From contig PLDC01000011.1 in the NCBI GenBank assembly GCA_003134995.1, positions 203,976-267,975 on the forward strand: a stretch of 64,000 bases of DNA. The letters are read 5' to 3'. This document shows positions 1 through 8,201 of the stretch, piece by piece. The notes below the pieces were generated by a model. It ran no database searches. It was not told the origin of the DNA and saw nothing but the letters and a program-made list of their open reading frames with translations. The first letter of the stretch is position 1, and each line of letters starts with the position of its first letter. A program made the position numbers and the translations under genes. This DNA is from Acidobacteriaceae bacterium (lineage in GTDB: Bacteria > Acidobacteriota > Terriglobia > Terriglobales > Acidobacteriaceae).

Positions 1-2408
1 CCCACGCAGGAGTTCAGGTCAATCGCCATGCCCCACGCGTAGTCTTCTTCTTTATAGGGATAAGGCTTGTACAGCGTGAGCCCCGGCGCCGGCTCTGGTT
101 CTTCTTCGGTGGCGAAGTTCGGCTGCTTTTGATATTCCTCAAGCGTGGTTTCGCGGACCAGCGGACGATGGCCGCCATCGGGCGTGTCCATGCTCTGGTA
201 GCCCTGCGTGGATGCAAGCTTGTAATTTTCTCCGGTCTTGCGGATTTGCAGGCCGGTGGCGAACCAAGGCGCATCGCTCGTGCGCAACGCGTAAGCATCG
301 AAACCAACCGCAGTGCCGACGCGGCCGGCGCGCTTGCGTCCGTAGCCTAACGTCACCGTGACCGAGTTGTCAGGATGGCCGGCTTGAATCCAAACCGGGC
401 CGGTGACTTTCTTGCCGTTCAATTCCAGTTCGACAACGTCTTCTACTTTGATCTGAAGCCGCTCGGCCATCTTGGGGCCGATGAGGATGGCATTGTCCCA
501 GACCAGCTTGGTCATTGGCTTGGGAAGCTCCTGCAGCCAGCCGTTGTTGGAGAATTGTCCGTCGTAGACGGTGGGATCGCGGCGGATGTTGAGCTCGATG
601 GCATTCCGTTCAGTCTTAACTTCCAAGCTAGGGGTTGCGGATTTCGCGGTAACCGATTTGGGAGCGAAGTTCGTTCCTTCGACCCAGCCGTCGTGCAGAG
701 ATTTGCGCCAGAACTGTTCGAAGTCGGCCCCGGCATGTTGCTTCTGCCAGTAGGCGCGAGTCAAATCGTATCCGGTTGCATCGGCTTGACCCGAAAGCAA
801 AGCTACAAACTCCAATGCACTCTTTCCGCCATAGAGTGGCGCAATCAAAGGTTGGATGATGCTGACAGTTCCGTCGTAGGCGCGAGCATCGCCCCACGCT
901 TCGAGTTCATGCGCTTGATTAATGTGCCACTGACAAAGCTCCGCGGTTTCGTTCTGATACAGGCCGAGGTGAGCGCGCGTCGGAACCTTGCCGTTCTTCA
1001 GAACGTCGGCGAACTCGAGATCGGCAGGCGCGTCATAAGCCGGGTTGCCACCGAGAATGACAAGCAGATCGACTTTGCCGCCTCGCATATCGGCGACGAG
1101 GTCTTTAAGCGATTCAGTCTGGTTGATCGGATTCGCATCGACTGGATCGGTATAGAAGACGGTCTTGCCGACGTTGCCGCAGATGGAGTTTCCGCATCTG
1201 GAGTTAATCTCGTGTGCCAAGGCGTGAACTGCGGGCGGTTGATGATCTCCGACGACTAAAATGCCTGAGCCGCCATGCGCGAAGAGCTCGCTGACGGCCA
1301 AAAGTGCGAACTGTTTCTGCCTTTCGCTGAACGCACCTCCAAGGTCATCATACGGCCTGCTGTCCTTCAGCAGTGTCGCAGGCATGAGCCGCCCGAAATG
1401 CTGAATCATGCTAGCGGGCAACGGCAGCCGATGATCCGCTTTCGCCCCCGTAGTCGTCGGCGTGCTCTCGATCACATACAGCCGGTTCATGTTGCCGTCG
1501 GGATTGCGGCGTTTGGCGAAGTCGCGGATGTAGCGGACGTTTCCCGGAAAACCCGCATACAGGAAGTCGGCGTCGAGCGAGACGATTACGTCGGCCTTTT
1601 CGAAATCGTAGCGTGTCTCGACCGGCTGGCCGAAGGCCAGCTTCGCGCCTTCGAGCACATTATCGCGATTGACCGGCTCATACACATGCCACTTGGCCTG
1701 CGGATAAATCTTCAGGAAGTTGCGCAGTTGGTCGGCGAGCGTGGGCGAAGAGATAGTCGGCGTGAGGATGCGAATGCCCGCGCCCTGCAGCGCCTTCTGC
1801 GCGGTAAGAGGTCCGTGAAGCGCGTTCAGAAGCGCTTGCCAGGATTGCTGATCGCCCATCGACACCACGCTTTGCGAGCGGTCGGGATCGTAGAGGCCGA
1901 GAATCGACGCTTGCGCAAAAATGTCTGTGCCGCCGAGCGACGCGGGATGCCGGTCGTTGCCTTCGATCTTTGTGGGACGCCCGAGATGGCTCTCGACCAG
2001 CAGCGGGTTGGCGTATCCGCCGAGCGTCATCGCCGTGGCGTAGAACTGCGGGCGGCCGGGGATCACGTCCTCAGGCTGGCGCACGTAGGGGACGATGGGT
2101 TCGAGCGGCAGGCGCACGCATCCGGTCATGCCGGCCAGCGCCATGGACGCGCCCATCACTTTCAAGAAGCCGCGGCGCGAGACGGAATCGACCCACTCTG
2201 ACGCGCCTTTGGGAAATTCGCGGTGCAGCGCTTCCTGGAACGCGGGGCTGCCGGCAAGTTCTTCGAGGCTGCGCCAGTACTCCGGGCCGCTCACCTTCGA
2301 CTCTGCGTTTTCAATCTCGGCGCGCACGGAAGCGAGGTCGAGCTGTCCCTTCTTCGAAGGGCAAACATCTTCTTTCTTCGCACCGCCGTTTTGTTCTTCC
2401 ATCTTCAT
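1..2408 (-). CDS. actB: Alternative complex III molybdopterin/Fe-S subunit ActB (3' end cut by window edge)
   Basis: This frame is open from 2408 to the left edge (about 802 codons), so it is absent from the ORF track. Residues about 40-72 match the N-terminal region of TAT-variant-translocated molybdopterin oxidoreductases (WRSLEELAGSPAFQEALHRE). It is followed by SRRGFLKVMG, a twin-arginine motif, and a lipobox-like LAGMTGC. The middle is a molybdopterin-oxidoreductase-like body, and the last residues (WGMAIDLNSCVG) begin a ferredoxin-like 4Fe-4S region that continues outside. ActB belongs to the quinol-oxidising alternative complex III, which replaces bc1 in respiration. Family members usually keep the fold without a working molybdenum site. 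It lies directly downstream of actA, as in known act operons. The start is ATG at 2408 or ATG at 2402; neither has a strong ribosome-binding site. Confidence 0.9.
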   Translation of the reverse strand, partial: MKMEEQNGGAKKEDVCPSKKGQLDLASVRAEIENAESKVSGPEYWRSLEELAGSPAFQEALHREFPKGASEWVDSVSRRGFLKVMGASMALAGMTGCVRLPLEPIVPYVRQPEDVIPGRPQFYATAMTLGGYANPLLVESHLGRPTKIEGNDRHPASLGGTDIFAQASILGLYDPDRSQSVVSMGDQQSWQALLNALHGPLTAQKALQGAGIRILTPTISSPTLADQLRNFLKIYPQAKWHVYEPVNRDNVLEGAKLAFGQPVETRYDFEKADVIVSLDADFLYAGFPGNVRYIRDFAKRRNPDGNMNRLYVIESTPTTTGAKADHRLPLPASMIQHFGRLMPATLLKDSRPYDDLGGAFSERQKQFALLAVSELFAHGGSGILVVGDHQPPAVHALAHEINSRCGNSICGNVGKTVFYTDPVDANPINQTESLKDLVADMRGGKVDLLVILGGNPAYDAPADLEFADVLKNGKVPTRAHLGLYQNETAELCQWHINQAHELEAWGDARAYDGTVSIIQPLIAPLYGGKSALEFVALLSGQADATGYDLTRAYWQKQHAGADFEQFWRKSLHDGWVEGTNFAPKSVTAKSATPSLEVKTERNAIELNIRRDPTVYDGQFSNNGWLQELPKPMTKLVWDNAILIGPKMAERLQIKVEDVVELELNGKKVTGPVWIQAGHPDNSVTVTLGYGRKRAGRVGTAVGFDAYALRTSDAPWFATGLQIRKTGENYKLASTQGYQSMDTPDGGHRPLVRETTLEEYQKQPNFATEEEPEPAPGLTLYKPYPYKEEDYAWGMAIDLNSCV

Positions 2409-2460
2409 CGGTTCCACATCACAAACTCTGTCATCATCACAAACTCTGTGCCACAACCTC

Positions 2461-2682
2461 TGTCATCCTGAGCGGAGCGAGAGTTCGCGAAGCGAAGTCC
2501 CGCGCAGTCGAAGGACCCCTGTACTGCCGGCAGCGGCAAAGACGCTGCAAGGCATTCTCACGATGCTGTCCGAGCGCGAGTGAGAACTCCCTGCAGCGGC
2601 AGTAGAACTGCCCGCATTGCAGGGGTCCTTCGACTCCGAAATTGCTTCGCTTTGCGAAGCAATTTCTCCGCTCAGGATGACA
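2461..2682. repeat. Composite inverted REP-like element between actA and actB
   Basis: Two outward-facing copies of a REP-like unit bracket this element. The left end reads TGTCATCCTGAGCGGAGCGA and runs to GAAGGACCCCTG. The right end is its inverse (CAGGGGTCCTTCGACT to CTCAGGATGACA). Between them lies a unique core containing GGCATTCTCACGATGC. A second composite with a related core lies at 47922-48112, and short single units occur at 32866 and 34193. The track ORF on this stretch is a by-product of the repeat. It may fold in the act transcript, but no function is shown. Confidence 0.8.
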
Positions 2683-2700
2683 ATTTTCATAAGCTCATCT

Positions 2701-3399
2701 CTACCGGTGACACGTGTTGCAACTGGTAATGTCTTTCACGCTGCGAACGCTGTACTTCTTTACCAACGCTGTGCCCAGGTCGAACTGATCGTCGTACCTC
2801 TGCCCATCTACCTTGACGGGATTCAAGCCTGTAGGCTGCTGGTAACGCATATTGAATACCTGCTCGCGCGGACGCAGATTCTTTTCCGGAGCGCGATGGC
2901 AATCCAGGCACCATTCCATCTGCAACGACTCCTGCTGGTACATCAGCGGCATCTGGTCGACTGGGCCGTGGCAGGTGTTGCATCCCACTCCTTTATTGAT
3001 GTGAATGCTGTGGTTGAAATAAACGAAGTCAGGAAGTTGGTTCACCCGCGTCCATTGCAGCGACTGTCCGGTGCGGTAGCTGGCGCGGACTGGCTCGAGC
3101 AGTTGGGCGTTGGTCCAGATCTGCGAGTGGCAGTTCATGCAGGTCTTGGTAGGAGGAATGCCAGCGAAGCTCGAAGTTTCGACTGTGGTGTGGCAGTAGC
3201 GGCAGTCGATGCCGAGTCCGGCAACGTGATGCTGGTGGCTGAAGGGTACGGGTTGTGGCTTGCGCACTCCGGCGTAGGTAACGTAGGGCGAACGCTGCAC
3301 TTCCAACGCCGCCCAGCCGAGCACAGCAACGACGAACACCGCGCCAAAGATGGTGGCGCGCGACAAAGTGTTCGTGCTGCGATGAAAGATTTGCGGCAT
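2701..3399 (-). CDS. actA: Alternative complex III pentahaem cytochrome c subunit ActA
   Basis: This 232-residue protein has an N-terminal membrane anchor (about residues 14-32, IFGAVFVVAVLGWAALEV) followed by a periplasmic region. Five CxxCH haem-binding motifs are visible: CRYCH, CMNCH, CNTCH, CLDCH and a final CNTCH near the C-terminus. Five haems plus an N-terminal anchor match ActA of alternative complex III, which passes electrons from menaquinol oxidation to a cytochrome or directly to an oxidase. It is the first gene of the visible operon. actB follows after a spacer of about 290 bp that holds an inverted repeat element, unusually long for this operon. The ATG at 3399 is the only sensible start; its ribosome-binding site is weak. 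Confidence 0.93.
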   Translation of the reverse strand: MPQIFHRSTNTLSRATIFGAVFVVAVLGWAALEVQRSPYVTYAGVRKPQPVPFSHQHHVAGLGIDCRYCHTTVETSSFAGIPPTKTCMNCHSQIWTNAQLLEPVRASYRTGQSLQWTRVNQLPDFVYFNHSIHINKGVGCNTCHGPVDQMPLMYQQESLQMEWCLDCHRAPEKNLRPREQVFNMRYQQPTGLNPVKVDGQRYDDQFDLGTALVKKYSVRSVKDITSCNTCHR

Positions 3400-3523
3400 G
3401 CTTGCGTACGAGCTTAGGGAGTGCGATCAGACGCACTCAATCCCAGCTATGTTGCCGAGTACTTGTGTTGGAGCGCAAAGAAAACACCCAAAGATTTTCC
3501 CTGCACCATCTATGAAACAGCAA

Positions 3524-3529
3524 ATTATA
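3524..3529 (-). promoter_or_regulatory. Possible -10 box of the act operon
   Basis: The 219-bp gap between actA and the aldehyde dehydrogenase is AT-rich on the actA side. Read on the minus strand it contains a perfect TATAAT about 125 bp before the actA start. No good -35 lies at 16-18 bp; TTGCGC is 21 bp away. The assignment is tentative. Confidence 0.3.
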
Positions 3530-3618
3530 AATATTTTGCGGGCAGTTGTCGCGCAATTTCACGTCTGAGAAAGAAAAAATTCCAAAATGAAACTTGCGAC
3601 ACAATGTGGGACATCGTT

Positions 3619-5064
3619 TCAGCGCAGATTCATCACCAACAACTTCGGCTCGGTCATTTCCTCGATCGCGTAGCGCAAGCCTTCGCGGCCAAGGCCGGAG
3701 TCTTTGACGCCGCCGTAGGGCATCTGGTCGATGCGGAACGAAGGGACATCGCCCGCGATCAGTCCGCCGACTTCCAGTTCGTCGTACGCCTGGAAGAGAA
3801 GTTTCACATCGCGAGTGAACAGACCGGCCTGCAGGCCGTAGTTGGAGTTGTTGATGCGGCGCAGGGCTTCGTCAAAAGTCTGATACGGCTCGACGGTGAC
3901 GACGGGACCGAAGATTTCCTGGCAATTCACTTTCATGTCAGGCCTTGTGCCCGTCAATACCATGGGATCGACCACGGACCCGTGGCGTCCACCGCCGCAG
4001 AGCAGGCGCGCTCCGGAATGCACCGCTTCCTCCACCCAGTGAATGACGCGAACGGCATCGCTCTCGCGAATCAGCGGGCCGACATCGGTCGATTCCTCCA
4101 TGGGATCGCCCGTTTTCAGTTTCTTCACGCCTTCAACAAGCAAGTCGGTGAATTTACCGTAGACCGATTGTTCGACCAGAATGCGCTGCACAGAGATGCA
4201 GGTCTGTCCGGCGTAGGCGAAGCCGCCAGCAACACAGCGCTCGGCGGCATAGTTGAGATCGGCGTCGCTGTGCACAATCACTCCGGCGTTGCCGCCCAGT
4301 TCGAGCACGACCTTCTTTTTTCCGGCGCGGCGTTTGATGTCCCAACCTACGGGCACGCTGCCGGTGAAGCTGATCAGCTTGATGCGCTCATCGGTGACGA
4401 GAAGACTGGCGTCATCGTTTGAAAGCGGGAGCACGTTGAATCCGCCATCGGGCCAGCCAGCCTGCTGCACGCACTCTGCCAGCAACAGTGAGCACAACGG
4501 AGTTTGCGGCGCAGGTTTCAGCACAATCGGGCAACCCGCAGCGATTGCCGGCGCTACTTTGTGGACGACCAGGTTCAGCGGAAAGTTGAAGGGCGTGATG
4601 CCAGCGATGGGACCGAGCGGGAATCGCTTCACGATGCCCCAGCGTCCGGCGGTGGACTCCTGCCAATCGAGCGGGAGATACTCGCCGTAAATGCGCGTGG
4701 CTTCTTCGGCGGCAACGTTGAAAGCAAATGTGGCGCGGTCCACTTCAGTGCGCGCAAGCTTGATGGGCTTGCCGGCTTCCTGCGCCAGGGTACGGGCGAA
4801 TTCTTCGCGACGCTCGACGATCGACTGAGCAACGCGCCGCAAAACGCGCTGGCGTTCGAAGGCAGGCAGGCGGCGTGTAGTTCCGAAAGCCTTTACCGAG
4901 GCGGCGATTGCGGCTTCAGCATGCTCGCGGCGAGCCTGTGTGACTCGCGCGATTACGGTGCCATCAAAGGGCGCGCGGATTTCGACGATGTCCCCGTCGT
5001 CCATCCATCGGCCGTCGACAAAGAAACCGTGGGTTGCGACTGGGGCAATCGTCATTTCCGCCAT
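3619..5064 (-). CDS. NAD(P)-dependent aldehyde dehydrogenase
   Basis: This 481-residue protein has the full aldehyde dehydrogenase fold. It shows the catalytic cysteine in GQTCISVQR, the general-base glutamate in LELGGN, the active-site asparagine in PFNFPLN and the EIFGPV motif near the C-terminus. Such enzymes oxidise an aldehyde to the acid in the cytoplasm. The pattern (TPFNFPLNLVVHK, GGVKDSGLGREG) resembles the lactaldehyde, phosphonoacetaldehyde and non-phosphorylating glyceraldehyde-3-phosphate dehydrogenase branch. The substrate cannot be set from sequence alone. It stands alone, tail-to-tail with nothing and divergent from the amidase across about 150 bp. The ATG at 5064 fits the family N-terminus; ATG at 5055 is possible. 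Confidence 0.88.
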   Translation of the reverse strand: MAEMTIAPVATHGFFVDGRWMDDGDIVEIRAPFDGTVIARVTQARREHAEAAIAASVKAFGTTRRLPAFERQRVLRRVAQSIVERREEFARTLAQEAGKPIKLARTEVDRATFAFNVAAEEATRIYGEYLPLDWQESTAGRWGIVKRFPLGPIAGITPFNFPLNLVVHKVAPAIAAGCPIVLKPAPQTPLCSLLLAECVQQAGWPDGGFNVLPLSNDDASLLVTDERIKLISFTGSVPVGWDIKRRAGKKKVVLELGGNAGVIVHSDADLNYAAERCVAGGFAYAGQTCISVQRILVEQSVYGKFTDLLVEGVKKLKTGDPMEESTDVGPLIRESDAVRVIHWVEEAVHSGARLLCGGGRHGSVVDPMVLTGTRPDMKVNCQEIFGPVVTVEPYQTFDEALRRINNSNYGLQAGLFTRDVKLLFQAYDELEVGGLIAGDVPSFRIDQMPYGGVKDSGLGREGLRYAIEEMTEPKLLVMNLR

Positions 5065-5213
5065 TGTTGCCTCCGGGATGCAGACAGCGGTTTTGATTAT
5101 AGGCCTGGGCAGGTGGTTGCTTTTTCTGGGAGAGCAAAATCTTCAACACAGGGGACACAGAGGTTCACGGGGTAAAACGTGGCCGTCAACTACAATGAAG
5201 GCCGTCATTGCCC

Positions 5214-6584
5214 ATGCCCACTTTGGAAACTATTGTTGCGCTTGCCCCGCGTTTGCGGCGGAAGGAAGTGTCTCCGGTCGAAGTGACTCGCGCTTGCCTG
5301 GATCGCATTGAGAAACTCAACCCCGCGTTGAATGCCTTCATCACTGTGACCGCTGACTCTGCACTGGCGGAGGCGCGGGCCGCGGAGATCGAAATCTCGC
5401 GGGGGAAATGGCGCGGTCCGCTGCATGGGATACCGATTGCGATCAAAGATTTGATCGATACTGCGGGCACGCGCACGACCGCTGCCAGCGCGCTTTTCGA
5501 GCACCGCATTCCGGCCGAAGATGCTGAAGTCGTGCGGCGATTGCGGCTTGCTGGTGCGGTAATTTTGGGTAAGAACAATCTGCATGAGTTTGCTTATGGC
5601 GGGAGTTCGCTGGTCAGCTTCTTTGGCGATGTTCACAATCCGCGGAACACGGAGCATATCGCTGGCGGATCTTCTGGAGGTTCGGCGGCGGCCGTTGCCG
5701 CGGGGCTTTGCTATGCGGCGATTGGAACGGATACTGCGGGTTCCATTCGCGAACCGGCTGCGCTTTGCGGGTGCGTCGGGATCAAGCCGACCTATGGGCG
5801 CGTGTCTGCGCGGGGTGTGATTCCGCTTTCGTGGTCGCTGGATCATGTTGGTCCGCTGGCTGCGACGGTTAGCGATGCGGCTGTTGTGCTGCAGGCTATT
5901 GCTGGATACGATGCTCTAGACGTTTGCAGCGCGGATGTTCCGGTCTCCGATTACGTTTCTGGTCGCTCTTCTGAACTCGGCGACGAGACTAAAGCTTTGA
6001 AGGTTGGGATTCCGCGGGCGCATTTTTATGATGACCTTGATGGCGAGGTGCGTTTTGCGGTGGAGAAGGCTTTGGCCGTGATCGAAACGCTGGTGGCTTG
6101 CGTTCGAGATGTGCAAGTCGAAGTGTCTTCGGACCGCACTGTGCAAGCCGCCGAGTCATATGCTTATCACGCCGAGCATGTTGCTCGGACGCCTGAGCTT
6201 TATCAACCAGAAACTTTGCGGCGCATTCAGTCGGGCGCGAACATTTCGGCGGCGGATTACATTCAGCGGCGCCGCCAACTCGATGGGGAACGACGGCGGG
6301 CTCACGAAATGTTTGCCGACGTGGATCTGCTCATCACGCCCACGATGCCTATTCCCGCACCGGCGATCGCCGACCTGAAAAAGAATCCGGCTGCGCTTCG
6401 TCCGGCGGAGTTGGCGTTGCTGCGCAACACGCGGCCGTTCAATGTTTGGGGACTGCCTGCCGTCTCAGTGCCCTGCGGCTTTACTAAAGGCGGCTTGCCT
6501 ATCGGGTTGCAGATCGCCGGGCCACACTGGCGGGAGGATCTGGTGCTGAGGCTGGCTCATGCTTATGAGCAGGCAGCCCTCTGA
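5214..6584 (+). CDS. Amidase signature family protein (GatA-like)
   Basis: A 456-residue amidase-signature enzyme. The Ser-cisSer-Lys catalytic triad is visible: Lys78 in IPIAIKDLID, the cis-serine near Ser153 in AGGSSGGSAAA and the nucleophile Ser177 in GTDTAGSIREPA. These positions match GatA closely. It could be an aspartyl/glutamyl-tRNA amidotransferase A subunit or a stand-alone amidase that hydrolyses amides. No gatB or gatC is adjacent, and the window also encodes GlnS, so a role in Gln-tRNA synthesis is not needed. I favour a general amidase. The track start is TTG at 5208. ATG at 5214 is chosen because it fits the family; GAAGG lies 12 nt upstream of it and 6 nt upstream of the TTG. 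Confidence 0.85.
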   Translation: MPTLETIVALAPRLRRKEVSPVEVTRACLDRIEKLNPALNAFITVTADSALAEARAAEIEISRGKWRGPLHGIPIAIKDLIDTAGTRTTAASALFEHRIPAEDAEVVRRLRLAGAVILGKNNLHEFAYGGSSLVSFFGDVHNPRNTEHIAGGSSGGSAAAVAAGLCYAAIGTDTAGSIREPAALCGCVGIKPTYGRVSARGVIPLSWSLDHVGPLAATVSDAAVVLQAIAGYDALDVCSADVPVSDYVSGRSSELGDETKALKVGIPRAHFYDDLDGEVRFAVEKALAVIETLVACVRDVQVEVSSDRTVQAAESYAYHAEHVARTPELYQPETLRRIQSGANISAADYIQRRRQLDGERRRAHEMFADVDLLITPTMPIPAPAIADLKKNPAALRPAELALLRNTRPFNVWGLPAVSVPCGFTKGGLPIGLQIAGPHWREDLVLRLAHAYEQAAL

Positions 6585-6892
6585 AGTCTTTCCTGTAAGG
6601 CGCTCGAAAACTCTTCTGTAGTCGCAATCCCTGCGCGGCCATGTGGCATCGTAAAGGTGCGCAATTGCTGACGGCGAACTTGCCCGGCCTTGCGCACGAA
6701 ATCTTTTCATGAGCGCTGGCGCGATGTGGGGTCGCACCGGCTTTTTTTCTGTGGATTTCTGAGCGAAATAAAGTTTAGACGTTACTCGCCCATCTGGGCC
6801 GAATTGGCTCTTGAGGCAGATTCCGGATGAATTTTTTTCTTGCGATACCTCTGAAAGCCTTGCCCAGCGCGGGTTTCGGAAAACGGATCTCG
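6585..6892. other. Non-coding stretch after the amidase gene
   Basis: About 300 bp with no convincing gene. The minus-strand ORFs over it (6465-6737 and 6782-6973) lack family features. A T-run (GGCTTTTTTTCTG near 6741) is not preceded by a clear hairpin. It leads into the repeat that starts at 6893. Confidence 0.5.
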
Positions 6893-7050
6893 CAAAATAT
6901 AGTTTTCAAAGAACTTAGATATCAAAATCTTGAGAACAAAGGGCTTAGGGACGGGCACTCTGGGTGCTTTCAACCGTCACTGCCTCGACCATGATGGGCT
7001 GATTTGGATTGTGGCGCAAGGTCAGATGTCACAAGGGGGCTGTGGAAAAC
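6893..7050 (+). repeat. Copy A of a dispersed 160-bp repeat with two 26-bp units
   Basis: Two degenerate 26-bp units start at 6893 and 6923 with a 30-bp period. Both run from CAAAAT to CTTAG. Thirty-five bases later a conserved segment begins (CCTCGACCATGAT), followed 31 bases after that by GCGCAAGGTCAGATGTCACAA and CTGTGGAAA. The same order and spacing occurs at 63714-63872. The ORF at 6782-6973 on the minus strand is probably an accident of this element. Confidence 0.75.
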
Positions 7051-7088
7051 TATGAGGCTGCGGGCGCTCGCTGCGCGCTCGACTGCCG

Positions 7089-8073
7089 CTACTTCGTTGA
7101 CCTGCTGGTTCGATGCCCATGACTCGAACCTACCTCGGGTGCGGTTGTTAGCAGCACCACATAGTCGCAGTGCGGCTTCACACTGTCGATCGCGGTTACC
7201 ACGTCCGCCCAGCGTACGTTCTTATCTGACTCGACATACGCCTTGGACTGCGACTGAGCCTCCGGATTGGTGCAGACCGAGATGCCCAAGTTATCCCAAG
7301 TGGTCTTCTTCGAGTTCAAATAGATTTCTGGTTCCTGATCGGCGCCCATAGCTGAGAGCGCAATTAGAGATGGCTGGACCAGTGCGCCTCTGATCTTGTT
7401 ATCTCCCAGCTTGAGTAGGCGGACGTCCAATCCCACTGGGCTGCGAAAAGTTGAAAAACTCATAAATGCCACCATGACGGCCGCGAGACCGGGCGCCGCT
7501 AGCAGTGCAAACGGGGGCAGCTTCGAGAATTGTCGTCTTAGCGGGTATTTGGGGAAGATGCGGGATCTTCTGGTCGGGTTCCCAGCCTGGCTGTCCCAGC
7601 CTGGATCGGCCTTCAGTTGGAGCTTGCCTGTGAGCCACAGCACGTAGTTGGATGAGCCTGCCGCCGCCAGCGCCACGAGCAGGCCGCCCATAGTGGTTAG
7701 GAGCGAATGGGACAAGTTCGTGACAATCATCGCCATCGCCGCCCCCTTTTGCATGCCGATACCCCTGAATGAATCGAGGATGCCGCAAGCAAGCACCTGC
7801 AAGTCCGAGGTATGGCGCGGTGGTCGGAATCGACCGGAGAATTCGCACACTTCTGTTCAGATCAACGATCAGTGCGCGCGCGTAAGCGGCGGGCTCACGG
7901 GGGGCTTCACGATAGCGATAGGAATCGCGACCGAAAACGACAGCAACGTAAGCAAGCATTGCCGCAAGGACTAAGATGTCGATGCGCAAAATCCAGTCCA
8001 GGCGATTCCATAAGTAAAAGACATTCCAATCCAGGTCGTCCGTTTGCCACGATATGACACGGATTGCGAGCAT
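7089..8073 (-). pseudogene. MotA/TolQ/ExbB-ExbD fusion protein, frameshifted
   Basis: The minus strand carries two overlapping frames that join into one protein. The first (from ATG 8073) gives an N-terminal membrane segment (ILRIDILVLAAMLAYVAVVF) and ends its homology at TTAPYLGLAGACL. The second resumes with GILDSFRGIG and continues as a TolQ/ExbB helix pair (LSHSLLTTMGGLLVALAAAG). A further membrane segment and an ExbD/TolR-like periplasmic domain follow (YLNSKKTTWDNL, WADVVTAIDSVK, VVLLT), ending at 7089. One extra base near 7780 (TTG C GGC) explains the break. ExbB/ExbD proteins form proton-driven motors that energise outer-membrane transport. The transmembrane aspartate typical of ExbD is not visible (PPFALLAAPGLAAVMVAF). 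It may be decayed, or an intact gene with a sequencing error. Confidence 0.75.
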
Positions 8074-8201
8074 CGGCAGGATTTGTATCCCTCGTTAACT
8101 GCGAACTGTTCCTATGTGGAGACACCGCGCGAGCGGTTCAGGTTCCCCGCTCAAGGTTAAGATTCTGCTTCCGCGCGACGATGGCTTGGTCTAGGGCTTG
8201 A

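Noticed and set aside
375-1259. 294-codon plus-strand ORF
   Set aside because: It is a shadow of the actB frame on the minus strand. The protein has no coherent family pattern, while the opposite frame gives a clear molybdopterin oxidoreductase.
1275-2201. 308-codon plus-strand ORF
   Set aside because: Also antisense to actB; Arg/His-rich composition typical of a shadow in GC-rich DNA.
2617-3417. 266-codon plus-strand ORF
   Set aside because: Antisense to actA, whose five CxxCH motifs settle the strand.
6782-6973. 63-codon minus-strand ORF
   Set aside because: It covers repeat copy A and has no equivalent frame in copy B, so it is not a coding unit.
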